From assembly GCF_039978735.1 (NCBI RefSeq), contig NZ_JBDWAS010000046.1, forward strand, positions 1-64,000: a DNA stretch of 64,000 nucleotides, given 5' to 3'. Positions 35,995-44,836 of this stretch are shown piece by piece. Source of the stretch: Maricaulis sp039978735 (GTDB lineage: Bacteria > Pseudomonadota > Alphaproteobacteria > Caulobacterales > Maricaulaceae). The notes beneath the pieces were generated by a model that searched no databases, was not told where the DNA came from, and was given only the letters and a program-made list of their open reading frames with translations. A program made the translations under genes and the position numbers. Numbering within the stretch: position 1 is the stretch's first letter; every line of letters starts with the position of its first letter.

Positions 35995-36519
35995 TCAAGC
36001 GCCCTGGGCAGGCCGGATTTCCGCGGCCAGAGCGCCCTTGGGGCCCTCGATGCAGCGCACTTCCAGCGTATCGCCCGGCGCCACGTCTTCCAGACCGGCG
36101 CGGCGCAGGGTGGCGGCATGCAGGAAGACATCGCCCTCCACTTCCGCGCAATTGACGAAGCCATAGCCGCGCAACGGATCGAACCATTTCACCACGGCCT
36201 GGCAGAAAGGCGCGCTGGATACGGCATAGGGATGGAAACGCCGCGGCCGCACCTCGGCCTGCGTGTCGCCGCCGCTCATCTCGACCAGTTCTATGGCCTG
36301 CCGCCCCTTGTCGCCGCGGACGGCCTTGCAGACCACTTTGGCGTTCGGTAGGGCCGGACCCTGCCCGAAACGGCGCAGACAGCTGGCGTGGAGCAGGATG
36401 TCGCCCTCGCCGTCAACCGCGTCAATGAACCCGTACCCGCGCGCGGGATCGTACCACTTAACGCGGCCCTCCAGTTGAAGCACTTCGGTGTCTTCAAAAA
36501 CATCGTGAGCCAGAACCAT
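35995..36519 (-). CDS. Protein with two cold-shock domains
   Basis: A 174-residue nucleic-acid-binding protein with tandem cold-shock domains. The first (about 17-80) has GRVKWYDPARGYGFIDA and DILLHASCL. The second (about 108-170) has AVVKWFDPLRGYGFVNC and DVFLHAATL. Both keep the RNP1 (K-G-F/Y-G-F-I type) and RNP2 (V-F-L-H) aromatic positions. Tandem-domain cold-shock proteins of this size occur in Caulobacter relatives. A roughly 270-base AT-richer region upstream may carry a long regulated leader. Cold or stationary-phase control is inference. Confidence 0.9.
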   Translation of the reverse strand: MVLAHDVFEDTEVLQLEGRVKWYDPARGYGFIDAVDGEGDILLHASCLRRFGQGPALPNAKVVCKAVRGDKGRQAIELVEMSGGDTQAEVRPRRFHPYAVSSAPFCQAVVKWFDPLRGYGFVNCAEVEGDVFLHAATLRRAGLEDVAPGDTLEVRCIEGPKGALAAEIRPAQGA

Positions 36520-36780
36520 GATATCGCTCGCTTAAACAACCCTCGAGTGAAGATTTGTACACAAATTCATGACCGAAGAGAAGACGAATCGGCCGATTGG
36601 TTGCGTTTTGCGACTTCGACATCTAGTCGCTGCGAGCGGTTCTCAACGAAATTAACGCAATATGTTGGGGTTGAACTGATTTTCAATCACAACCTGATGC
36701 GGATTTCCTGTCTTTCTCGTAAGGTTCATTTTTCTCCTGAGAGGCGAGTTTCTTCGCGCGAATCCGGTTCGGGAATTCGC
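36520..36780 (-). promoter_or_regulatory. Putative long leader and promoter region of the double cold-shock gene
   Basis: This gene-free stretch between queD and the cold-shock gene is clearly AT-richer than its surroundings. It contains a TTTGTGTACAAA palindrome about 40 bases before the ATG and stretches such as TTGAAAATCAG and TTAATTTCG in the transcribed direction. Cold-shock mRNAs often have long structured leaders; nothing more specific is recognised. Confidence 0.4.
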
Positions 36781-36789
36781 GCCACGCGT

Positions 36790-36816
36790 AAAAACCGCCG
36801 ATCCGGCGATCGGCGG
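36790..36816 (-). terminator. Intrinsic terminator after the QueD-like gene
   Basis: CCGCCGAT pairs with ATCGGCGG across CCGGCG, and on the minus strand the stem is followed directly by TTTTT (plus-strand A-run 36790-36794). It lies about 40 bases after the stop codon of the QueD-like gene. Confidence 0.8.
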
Positions 36817-36856
36817 TGGCAGAAAATCGTGGAAAACTCGAAACTTTCCCGGCGTC

Positions 36857-37360
36857 TCAGCCGAGTTCTTCGTGCAGCCGGTCGCTTTCGGCGAGACGCG
36901 CGACGGCGCGCGTAGAGCGATAGATGGCGCTGTTCGAACCGTGTTCGGAACATTCCACCGATTCCACCCAGCAGCGCCCGCCCGTGGCCTCCCGGACGAT
37001 CTCGTCCGCCTTGTGGAAGGTCATCTCGGCCATCCGCTCGCAGCTCGTCCCCGGCACCACCCGGACGCGGGCAATGCCGCGCTCGCCCAGCGCTTCCAGC
37101 GCCGGCCGCTCCGGGTCGTCTTCTGCGACAAGAAGCGAGTGATCGAACATCTCGTGCAGCCAGTCGCGGATCTTGCCGAAACCGCCCTTGCCGAAGTCGA
37201 GCACCCAGCCGCGCTTGTCGAGCTGTTCGGCGGCAAACACGAAGCGGAAGCCGAAGGAGTAGCCGTGCAGGAGGCTGCAATCGCTGTCCGCCGCCCATTG
37301 CCGCGAGCAACAGGACAGGCCGCGCTCATTGCCATAGGTCTTGGTGGAAAGATGGGCCAT
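36857..37360 (-). CDS. 6-carboxytetrahydropterin synthase-like (QueD family)
   Basis: A 167-residue T-fold protein. It begins MAHLSTKTYGNERGLSCCSRQW and has a DCSLLHGYSF segment where canonical QueD/PTPS enzymes have C...HGHNY. It then has WVLDFGKGGFGKIRDWLHEMFDHSLL and a PGTSCERMAE region matching the E-x-P-T..N helix. QueD makes 6-carboxytetrahydropterin for queuosine. Here two of the three zinc His positions look replaced (the stretch before the Cys reads DSD, and HGH reads HGY). It may be a divergent subfamily or altered in activity. Other queuosine genes are not in the window. Confidence 0.72.
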   Translation of the reverse strand: MAHLSTKTYGNERGLSCCSRQWAADSDCSLLHGYSFGFRFVFAAEQLDKRGWVLDFGKGGFGKIRDWLHEMFDHSLLVAEDDPERPALEALGERGIARVRVVPGTSCERMAEMTFHKADEIVREATGGRCWVESVECSEHGSNSAIYRSTRAVARLAESDRLHEELG

Positions 37361-37470
37361 TGCCTCACGCTCCCGACATCGCATCCGTGATCAGGGGACA
37401 AACCTGCCCCACCCTCGCCGGCATACCCAGCGATCCTACCACGTCTGCACATGAGAAGGAGGAGATCGCG

Positions 37471-37545
37471 TGGCAGGCCCTAGGGGAATCGAACCCCTCT
37501 TTCCAGGTTGAAAACCTGGCGTCCTAACCGATAGACGAAGGGCCC
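37471..37545 (-). tRNA. tRNA-Glu (TTC)
   Basis: 75 bases with encoded CCA. Acceptor GGGCCCT/AGGGCCT, T-loop TTCGATT in a GGGG/CCCC stem, and anticodon loop TTTTCAA in a CCAGG/CCTGG stem give anticodon TTC. It stands between recJ and the QueD-like gene on the same strand. Confidence 0.94.
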
Positions 37546-37611
37546 GCGGCGATGAGGGCCGTCGTATAGAAAAGCCTGAGACCGCTTGCAAGCGGGAATT
37601 TCGCAAAAACG

Positions 37612-39417
37612 TCAGTCTTGCGCAGTTGCCAGGTCGTCCAGTTGCAGCTGCACCCGCTTGCGGCCCTGCCAGGCATCGCACTTCACCCGGCCGACTGCAT
37701 GCCAGAGCCCCTCGCCCGCGCTCAGCAGTGCCTCACCCAGCGGGGTGTCGGCCGTGCGGAAACTGATCCCCTGCACACTGGAACCGCTGAGATCCTGCAG
37801 CGAAAAGCGCACATGATCGGTGCCCACCCGCTTGGCAAAACTGACCCGTACCCGGGACAGCGCAAAGCGCGGTTCGGGATTGCCCTGACCGAAGGGGCCG
37901 GCGCGCTCAAGCAGCTCCGCCAGTTCCACCGTCACGCCGGAGGCCGCCAGCACACCATCGGCTTTGAGCGCCATGGCATCGCCGGCCTCTGCCAGCTCCG
38001 GCGCGAGACGTTCGTCCAGATAGGCGACCAGCGCATTGATCCGGTCGGCTTCCACTGTGAGGCCACCAGCCATGGCATGGCCGCCCCCGGCCAGCAGCAG
38101 CCCCTCATGGCGCGCCGCGGCGATGGCGCCGCCGAGATTGACGCCCGGCACCGAGCGCCCGGATCCCTTGCCGATGGCGACCTCGCCCTGGCGATCGATA
38201 CCGATGACGATGACGGGTTTGGAAAACCGGTCCTTCAGGCGGCCGGCAACAACGCCGATGACACCAGGGTGCCAGCCCTCACCCGACGCCACCAGAATCG
38301 CCCTGTCCGCGCCCTGTCGCTCCAGCTGGGCCAGGGCCTCCTCCTGCACTGCCGTCTCGATCGTGCGGCGTTCGGCATTGAGCGCGTCGAGCTCGGCAGC
38401 GATCCGTGCGGCCTTCGCCGGATCGTCGGTGGTCAGCAGATGAGCGCCCAGGTCGGAACGGCCGACCCGGCCGCCGGCATTGATTCGCGGCCCGATCAGG
38501 AAGCCTGCATGATAGACGCTGGCCTCACCGTCGATACCGGCCGCATCGGCCAGGGCCTTGATACCCGGCTGCTGCCACTGGCTCATCACGCGCAGCCCCT
38601 GCGCCACCAGCGCGCGGTTGAGCCCCTCCAGGGCCACGACATCGCAGATCGTGCCCAGGGCAGCGAGATCCATCCATTGCATGATGTCCGGCTCGCCGGC
38701 CTCCCCGAAGGCACCGCGCCGGCGTCCCTCGCGATTAAGCGCCGCCAGCAGGACAAAGGTGACCCCGGCCGCCGCCAGATGGCCACACCCGGAGGTGTCG
38801 TCCGGCCGGTTCGGATTGACCAGCGCCGCGGCCGGCGGGAAATCGTCATCCATCAGGTGATGGTCGATCACGACAATATCGAGCCCGATCCCCGCACCAT
38901 GCCGCAGGGCCTCATGCGCCGCGGCCCCGCAATCCAGCGTCACCACCAGTTCGGCGCCGCGCTCGCGCAGGGTCTCGAAGGCCTTGGCAGACGGTCCGTA
39001 GCCTTCCTCGATCCGGTCGGGAATGTAGATATCGGCATCCTGGCCCACATGGCGCAGCCAGCGCACCAGCTGGGCGGCGGACGTCGCACCGTCGACATCA
39101 TAGTCGGCAAAGACCGCGATGCGCCGCCCCGCCGCGACGGCATCCCAGATCAGCCCCGCGGCCTTGTCCATGTCGGCGAGTGCGGAAGGGTCGGGAAACA
39201 CATCGCGCAGACGCGGCGAGAGATACTGTCCGGCCGCTTCCGGCGGCACGCCGCGCGCAGCAATGACCCGGGCCAGGGCGTCGGGCAGGCCGTGCTGGCG
39301 GGCAATCGTGGTCACGGCCGTCTCGTCGGCCTCGCGCAAGCGCCATTTGCGCCCGCTCAGCGAGTTCTCAACGCCCAGAAGCGCGTCAGTGTGCCGTGTC
39401 GTGGCGTCCGTGACCAT
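37612..39417 (-). CDS. recJ: Single-stranded-DNA-specific exonuclease RecJ
   Basis: A 601-residue 5'-3' ssDNA exonuclease used in recombination and mismatch repair. The DHH phosphoesterase motifs are present: FADYDVDGATSAA (motif I), VVTLDCGAAAHEAL, VIDHHLMDDDFPPA (motif III, DHH) and NPNRPDDTSGCGHLAAAGVTF. The DHHA1 part has GGGHAMAGGLTV, and an OB-fold lies near the C-terminus. Length is normal. It follows glpX by 12 bases on the same strand, so the two are probably co-transcribed. Confidence 0.96.
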   Translation of the reverse strand: MVTDATTRHTDALLGVENSLSGRKWRLREADETAVTTIARQHGLPDALARVIAARGVPPEAAGQYLSPRLRDVFPDPSALADMDKAAGLIWDAVAAGRRIAVFADYDVDGATSAAQLVRWLRHVGQDADIYIPDRIEEGYGPSAKAFETLRERGAELVVTLDCGAAAHEALRHGAGIGLDIVVIDHHLMDDDFPPAAALVNPNRPDDTSGCGHLAAAGVTFVLLAALNREGRRRGAFGEAGEPDIMQWMDLAALGTICDVVALEGLNRALVAQGLRVMSQWQQPGIKALADAAGIDGEASVYHAGFLIGPRINAGGRVGRSDLGAHLLTTDDPAKAARIAAELDALNAERRTIETAVQEEALAQLERQGADRAILVASGEGWHPGVIGVVAGRLKDRFSKPVIVIGIDRQGEVAIGKGSGRSVPGVNLGGAIAAARHEGLLLAGGGHAMAGGLTVEADRINALVAYLDERLAPELAEAGDAMALKADGVLAASGVTVELAELLERAGPFGQGNPEPRFALSRVRVSFAKRVGTDHVRFSLQDLSGSSVQGISFRTADTPLGEALLSAGEGLWHAVGRVKCDAWQGRKRVQLQLDDLATAQD

Positions 39418-39429
39418 CCTGTGTCCGTG

Positions 39430-40386
39430 CTAGCCCAGCGGCCGTGCCGACCGGATGCGGCGTACGGAATGGTCGGCCGAGTCGAGCAGGAGTGTGTGCG
39501 TGTGAACCTGACCGGCGGACTTGCGGACACCGTCGACCAGGTCGCCATCAGTGACGCCGGTGGCGACGAAGAGGCAATGGCTCGCCGCCAGCTCGGCGAC
39601 ATCATACTTGCGGTCGAGGTCGGTCACGCCAACGCGCGCTGCCCGGGCGCGCTCGTCATCATTGCGGAAGAACAGGCGGGCCTGCATCTGGCCGCCGATG
39701 CACCGCAGGGCCGAGGCCGCCAGCACGCCTTCGGGCGCCCCGCCCTGACCGATGTACATATCGACACCGACGCCGAGACCGGCAGCGCCCATCGCGCCGG
39801 CCACATCGCCGTCCGGGATCAGACGGACACGGCCGCCGACCGACTTCACGCCGTCGATAATGTGCTGGTGACGTTCGCGTTCCAGGACGCAGACCGTGAT
39901 GTCGGACGGGGCGACACCCTTGGCCTTGGCCAGGTTCTTCACATTCTCGGCCGCACTGGCGTCCAGGTCGATAACGCCGGAGGGCAGGCCCGGACCGACA
40001 GCGATCTTGTCCATATAGGTGTCCGGCGCGTGCAGCAGGCCGCCGCGCAGCGCAAAGGAGACCACAGCCAGCGCATTGGCCTGGCCCTTGGCCGTCAGCG
40101 AGGTGCCTTCGAGCGGGTCGAGTGCGATGTCGATCTCCGGCCCCTCGCCGGTCCCGACCTCTTCGCCGATATAGAGCATGGGCGCTTCGTCGCGCTCGCC
40201 CTCGCCGATCACGATCCGGCCCTTCATCGGCATGGCATTGAGACCATTGCGCAGGGCGTCGACGGCGGCCTGGTCAGCGGATTCTTTCTCGCCGCGGCCG
40301 ATCCAGTCAGAGGCCGCAACGGCCGCGGATTCGGCTGCACGCACGGCCTGCAGTGCCAGATTGGTCAGGGCACGGGTATCGCTCAT
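39430..40386 (-). CDS. glpX: Fructose-1,6-bisphosphatase class II
   Basis: A 318-residue metal-dependent, Li+-sensitive-type phosphatase of gluconeogenesis. Motifs seen are IGRGEKESADQAAVDALR, VIGEGERDEAPMLYIGEEVG, the metal site DPLEGTSLTAKGQ, RLIPDGDVAGAMG and GIGGAPEGVLAA-type IGQGGAPEGVLAASALR. Length matches GlpX. Upstream on the same strand, 48 bases away, lies a small lipoprotein gene; downstream lies recJ. Confidence 0.95.
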   Translation of the reverse strand: MSDTRALTNLALQAVRAAESAAVAASDWIGRGEKESADQAAVDALRNGLNAMPMKGRIVIGEGERDEAPMLYIGEEVGTGEGPEIDIALDPLEGTSLTAKGQANALAVVSFALRGGLLHAPDTYMDKIAVGPGLPSGVIDLDASAAENVKNLAKAKGVAPSDITVCVLERERHQHIIDGVKSVGGRVRLIPDGDVAGAMGAAGLGVGVDMYIGQGGAPEGVLAASALRCIGGQMQARLFFRNDDERARAARVGVTDLDRKYDVAELAASHCLFVATGVTDGDLVDGVRKSAGQVHTHTLLLDSADHSVRRIRSARPLG

Positions 40387-40434
40387 TTACAAAGTCTCCG
40401 GTCATCGCCCGGCACGGACCGGGGCGGTCTTGAT

Positions 40435-40773
40435 CTAACGCTGCGGGGTTTGCGGCGGCGTCGTGCGCGCCTGCCCCTCATTGACAAAATCGGATGCGCT
40501 GGACGGCGTGTCCTGCCCTTCGCGGTCTTCCGCCTCGGCATTCAGCGCATCACGGCGCTCCAGCAGCCGGCGGGTCTGGGCGTCCATTTCCGCACCTTCT
40601 CCGCGCGGAAGCGTGCGATCAGGCACAGTGCGCGGTGCAGCACGATCTTCCACACCGGCTTCCAGGCGCTCCTCGACCCAGTCGGGATGCGTGGCTTCCA
40701 CAGCCGGCATATCGACCGCTGCGCAGCCTCCCAGAAGGGCGGCAAGCCCTGCGGTCGTAACAAAGCGATGCAT
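40435..40773 (-). CDS. Small lipoprotein of unknown function
   Basis: A 112-residue lipoprotein with signal MHRFVTTAGLAALLGGC and a lipobox LGGC (Cys17). The mature part is charged and Pro/Glu/Arg-rich with a predicted helix around EMDAQTRRLLERRDALNAEAE and a disordered C-terminus. Family is not recognised. It is divergent from phaC (83 bases) and may be co-transcribed with glpX and recJ. Confidence 0.65.
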   Translation of the reverse strand: MHRFVTTAGLAALLGGCAAVDMPAVEATHPDWVEERLEAGVEDRAAPRTVPDRTLPRGEGAEMDAQTRRLLERRDALNAEAEDREGQDTPSSASDFVNEGQARTTPPQTPQR

Positions 40774-40856
40774 GACAACTCCTCGCGCTGGACGCGCGAC
40801 GCGCTTTCTATACGCTGATCGGTGTCAGAGTCACCTGCCGAAGACAAGGACAATCA

Positions 40857-42734
40857 ATGCCGGGCAAGACGGAAAACGACGCGCAAGACCGCGACTCCAA
40901 CCCCTGGGCCGGCATGACCGCAGCGGAATGGGAGGCGCTCGACGAGGTGTCGCGCAATCTCATTCAGGCTTCGCTGAAGTCGCAGAAGCTCATGTCCGAA
41001 GCGATGCAGAAGGCGCTGGAAGGCGAAGCCGTGCTGCCCAAGGCCGATCCGTTCAACGCTGCGCCCGAATTCGGCGAGGTGTGGAATCACATCGTGCACC
41101 AGCCCGAGCTGATGATGCAGGCCCAGGCCGATCTGATGAAGGGCTATCTCGATCTGTGGTCGAACACGACCAGGCACTTCATGGCTGGCGAAGACGATGC
41201 CGGCAGCGCGCCGGTCATCGAGCCGGAAAAGGGCGACAAGCGCTGGAAGAGCGAGGACTGGTCCACCAATCCGGTATTCAATGCCATCAAGCAGTCCTAT
41301 CTGCTCAACCAGCATTTCCTGATGGGGCTGGTCCGTAATGTCGACGGTGTCGATGAGCGCACCCGGCGCAAGGTGGAATTCCTGACGCGGCAGATGACCG
41401 ACGCCCTGTCACCGACCAATTTCGCCCTGACCAATCCGGATGTGATCCGCGAGACCATGATCTCGCGCGGCGAGAACCTGACGCGCGGCCTGCAGAACCT
41501 GATGAATGATCTGGAATCCGGCCATGGACGGCTGGCCCTGCGCCAGACCGATACCGCAGGCTTCCAGGTCGGCAAGGACCTCGCCACGGCGCCCGGTCAG
41601 GTGATCTTCCAGAATGATGTGATGGAGCTGATCCAGTACGCCCCGGCGACGGAGACGGTGAAGCAGCGGCCGCTGCTGATCGCGCCGCCCTGGATCAACA
41701 AGTTCTACATCATGGATCTGCGGGAAAAGAACTCGATGATCCGCTGGCTCACCGAGCAGGGTTTCACGGTCTTCCTGATTTCCTGGGTCAATCCGGGTCC
41801 GGAACTCAAGGACAAGACCTTCTCCGACTACATGCATGAAGGCCTGTTTGCGGCGCTTCACGCCATCGAGGCGGCCACGGGCGAAACATCGGTGAATGCC
41901 GTGGGCTATTGCGTCGGCGGCACCCTGCTGGCCAGCGCCCTCGCCTGGCTGGAAGCAGAAGGCCAGGCCGACCGGATCGCGTCGGCGACCTTTTTCGCCG
42001 CCCAGACGGATTTCGAGCAGGCCGGCGACCTCCTCCTGTTCATCGACGAGTACTGGCTCAAGGAGATCGAGCGCATCATGGACGCCCAGGGCGGCGTGCT
42101 GGACGGGCGCTCCATGGCCGACACTTTCAACCTCTTGCGCTCGAACGATCTGATCTGGTCCTTCGTGGTCAACAACTACCTGCTCGGCCGCCAGCCGCAG
42201 GCTTTCGATCTGCTGTTCTGGAATTCCGACCAGACCCGCATGCCCAAGGCGCTGCACCTGTGGTATCTGGACAATCTCTACCGCAATAACCGCCTGTCGC
42301 GCGGCGAGCTGGAGCTTGACGGTCACACGCTCGATCTCGGCGCGGTGAAGACACCGGTCTACATGCAGGCCTCGCGCGAGGACCATATCGCGCCCTACCC
42401 GTCCGTCTATCGCGGTGCCAAGCGCTTCGGCGGACCGGTCCGTTTCATGCTGGCAGGATCGGGGCATATCGCCGGCGTGATCAATCATCCCGCCGCCGGC
42501 AAATACCAGCACTGGACCAATGACAAACTGCCCAAGACCGTCGAGGCCTGGATCAAGGGCGCCAAGGAGCATCCCGGCTCGTGGTGGGCGGACTGGCGCG
42601 ACTGGCTCTATGAACGCTCCGGCGATGACGTGCCCGCCAGAACGCCAGGCGACGGCAAGCTGAAACCGATCTGTCCGGCCCCGGGCCGCAATGTGCTCGT
42701 GCGCAGCGACGCGCCGCAAAAGACCGAGGCCTGA
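40857..42734 (+). CDS. phaC: Class I poly(3-hydroxyalkanoate) synthase
   Basis: A 625-residue polymerase that makes polyhydroxybutyrate-type granules from (R)-3-hydroxyacyl-CoA. The N-terminal PhaC domain includes NPVFNAIKQSYLLNQHFL. The catalytic domain has the lipase-like box GYCVGG with nucleophile Cys352, general-base pair Asp509 (SREDHIAPY) and His537 (GSGHIAGVI), and the conserved FLISWVNPG segment. Length and the long N-terminal domain mark class I. No phaA, phaB or phasin gene is adjacent, but scoAB is in the window. Confidence 0.96.
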   Translation: MPGKTENDAQDRDSNPWAGMTAAEWEALDEVSRNLIQASLKSQKLMSEAMQKALEGEAVLPKADPFNAAPEFGEVWNHIVHQPELMMQAQADLMKGYLDLWSNTTRHFMAGEDDAGSAPVIEPEKGDKRWKSEDWSTNPVFNAIKQSYLLNQHFLMGLVRNVDGVDERTRRKVEFLTRQMTDALSPTNFALTNPDVIRETMISRGENLTRGLQNLMNDLESGHGRLALRQTDTAGFQVGKDLATAPGQVIFQNDVMELIQYAPATETVKQRPLLIAPPWINKFYIMDLREKNSMIRWLTEQGFTVFLISWVNPGPELKDKTFSDYMHEGLFAALHAIEAATGETSVNAVGYCVGGTLLASALAWLEAEGQADRIASATFFAAQTDFEQAGDLLLFIDEYWLKEIERIMDAQGGVLDGRSMADTFNLLRSNDLIWSFVVNNYLLGRQPQAFDLLFWNSDQTRMPKALHLWYLDNLYRNNRLSRGELELDGHTLDLGAVKTPVYMQASREDHIAPYPSVYRGAKRFGGPVRFMLAGSGHIAGVINHPAAGKYQHWTNDKLPKTVEAWIKGAKEHPGSWWADWRDWLYERSGDDVPARTPGDGKLKPICPAPGRNVLVRSDAPQKTEA

Positions 42735-42853
42735 CACGGCCTGCATTCCCGCCCGGGGTGAGCGCGCGTTTACGCAAACCCTGGGTTTTTCTTGCGCTGC
42801 AGCGTATCCTGGCTAGCCTCGACCGCGTACTGCCGCATAACCGGGAGATCGCC

Positions 42854-43558
42854 GTGCAGGATGCCGCTGCCAGCCGCGAACGCCACATGCTCGGCTTCTT
42901 CGTCGATGCCGGTGGCAAGCGGCGTTTCGACCGCTTTCACCTGCTTGCCCATGGCGACCGGTGGGACGGCGAGATCCTGCGCCTGACACCGGGCCGTTCC
43001 GACGCCGTCCCGATCGCTGTCACCGGCCGTGTCAACGGCGCGGAACTGGAACTCGATCTCGACCGCCGCGACCGCCGGCCCGCCGAGGCGCTGCGCGTCC
43101 GCGCGGAAACACCGGACATCGATGCCGGCTATATCGGCACGCTGGACATGCAGCAGCCGGGGGATGTCCGCACACGCACGGCCTATGTCCTGGAAGAGGC
43201 GCCCGCCGTCCGGCTGGACCCCAGCCCTACGCATGGCTGGGGCACTGTCGCGGTCGCACCATTGACCCAGGGCGCCGAAGTCCTGCCGATCCGCGGCCCG
43301 TTCAGTGCTGTGCAGACCCCTTACTCCTTCCGCACCTCCGACGGCCGCCATGTCGAGCCGACCGGCTATGGTCATTTCGTGAACCATGCCTGCGAGCCGA
43401 GCTGCGAGATCGTCTACCGGCCGGACGGGCGGCCGGTGCTTGTCGCGCGCCGCGACCTGCCGGCCGGAACCGAAATCACCTTCGACTACACGGCCACCGA
43501 GGGCAAACTGGCCAACAGCTTTGCCTGTCTTTGCCCCGCTGACGCGCATAAAATCTGA
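42854..43558 (+). CDS. SET-domain protein
   Basis: A 234-residue protein ending in a SET domain, normally a protein-lysine methyltransferase. The N-terminal half is an unrecognised beta-rich segment. The SET half shows GWGTVAVAPLTQGAEVLPI, the substrate/cofactor pseudoknot GHFVNHACEPSCEI (Asn177, His178), FDYTATEG and a short Cys-containing C-terminus (FACLC). All key SET blocks are present. I chose GTG at 42854 because GGGAGA lies six bases upstream; a GTG at 42758 would add 32 residues. It follows phaC by about 120 bases. Substrate unknown; a ribosomal or other cytoplasmic protein is as likely as a DNA-binding one. Confidence 0.78.
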   Translation: MQDAAASRERHMLGFFVDAGGKRRFDRFHLLAHGDRWDGEILRLTPGRSDAVPIAVTGRVNGAELELDLDRRDRRPAEALRVRAETPDIDAGYIGTLDMQQPGDVRTRTAYVLEEAPAVRLDPSPTHGWGTVAVAPLTQGAEVLPIRGPFSAVQTPYSFRTSDGRHVEPTGYGHFVNHACEPSCEIVYRPDGRPVLVARRDLPAGTEITFDYTATEGKLANSFACLCPADAHKI

Positions 43559-43654
43559 ACAAAATCCTGAGATTGCAGCGCTCGGGCCTTGCCCCCGCCG
43601 CACCGCACTGCAAAGACTGCGGCCACACCGTTAACGCCGCGACGAGGACAGGAC

Positions 43655-44836
43655 ATGCTCGACACCCGATCGCTTGTCAGCGCCCTTGCGCTCATCCTGA
43701 CGATCGGGATCCTGCTGCACTTCGTGAACTGGCGCATCCACCGCACCAGCGAGGGTGCGAAGTTCTGGTGTATCGGGCTGAGCGTCCAGACCGTCGGCCT
43801 TTTCCTGTCGGCCGCCTTCAATATCGGCCCGGACACCGACCCGGCCTTTCTCTTCTTCATGAACATGATGGTCAGTTCCGGCCATATCCTGATGCTGTTC
43901 GGAACCGCCTCCTTTGCCGAACGCCCCTTCCGGCCGTACGTCTATGCCGGCCTCGCCGGTATCATGGCCCTGGGCTATGGCTGGTTCTGCCTGGTCGACA
44001 CGAATGTCATCGGCCGTGTCCTGACGCTCGCGAGCATCCTGATCGCGACCAACATGCTCAGCCTCACCCGGCTGTGGGCGATCGCACGGCGCGACGGACC
44101 GGCCGGCGCCGTGGTGCTCGGCGCCGCCATGGTTGCCACGATCCTGGTCTCGGCCGCCCTGTTCGCCCTGCAGCTGGCCAATGGCGGGGCGGTCCAGAAT
44201 GTCTATGACGGTGACAACCCGCTCCTGCCCGTCGCCGTGATGACGCTGATCGCCTTCGAAACGACGACGATCTTCGGCTATCTGCTGCTGAGCGCCGGCT
44301 ATTCCCAGGCCCGGCTTAGCGAGATGGCGCTGACCGACCCGCTGACGGGCCTGGCCAATCGGCGGGCCTTCGACCGGGAAATCGTCCGCCGTCTGGCAAC
44401 GGCAACCGCGCCGGACCGCCAGATCGCAATGATCCTGTTCGATATCGACCGGTTCAAGCAGGTCAATGACACGCATGGCCATGATGTCGGCGACCGGGTT
44501 CTGCAGCATCTTGCCACAATCGCCCGCTCGGTCTCGCGGCGGCGCGATGTACTCGCCCGGATCGGCGGCGAGGAATTCGCGATTATCGTCGATGAACGCG
44601 ACAGCGAGGCCCTGGAGCCCCTGGCGGGCCGCTTGCGTTCCGCCGTGGAGGCCGCGCCGGCGCGGGTTGAAGGCGTGCACATCCCGGTCACGGTCTCGGC
44701 AGGCTGCGCCCGCGCGGTCTGCCGCGATGCGGCCGATGTGGAAAAACTGTTCCGCGCCGCCGACACGGCGCTCTACAGCGCCAAATCAAACGGGCGAAAC
44801 CGGGTGGAGATGGCCGCTTCCGCCGGACAAGCCTAG
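43655..44836 (+). CDS. Membrane diguanylate cyclase
   Basis: A 393-residue protein with about seven N-terminal membrane helices (first at 7-25; the last near 190-212) and a C-terminal GGDEF domain from about 220. The active site is GGEEF at 304-308 and an inhibitory-site RRRD at 295-298 stands five residues upstream. It should therefore make c-di-GMP and be product-inhibited. DPLTGLANRRAFDREI and FDIDRFKQVNDTHGHDVGD are intact. The ATG at 43655 follows GAGGACAGG. The signal sensed by the membrane part is unknown. The PopA-like protein in this window is a possible downstream reader of c-di-GMP. Confidence 0.92.
   Translation: MLDTRSLVSALALILTIGILLHFVNWRIHRTSEGAKFWCIGLSVQTVGLFLSAAFNIGPDTDPAFLFFMNMMVSSGHILMLFGTASFAERPFRPYVYAGLAGIMALGYGWFCLVDTNVIGRVLTLASILIATNMLSLTRLWAIARRDGPAGAVVLGAAMVATILVSAALFALQLANGGAVQNVYDGDNPLLPVAVMTLIAFETTTIFGYLLLSAGYSQARLSEMALTDPLTGLANRRAFDREIVRRLATATAPDRQIAMILFDIDRFKQVNDTHGHDVGDRVLQHLATIARSVSRRRDVLARIGGEEFAIIVDERDSEALEPLAGRLRSAVEAAPARVEGVHIPVTVSAGCARAVCRDAADVEKLFRAADTALYSAKSNGRNRVEMAASAGQA

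Noticed and set aside
37618..40818. A 1066-codon plus-strand frame opposite recJ, glpX and the small lipoprotein
   Set aside because: It spans three well-supported minus-strand genes and has no recognisable domain; composition is that of a mirror frame.
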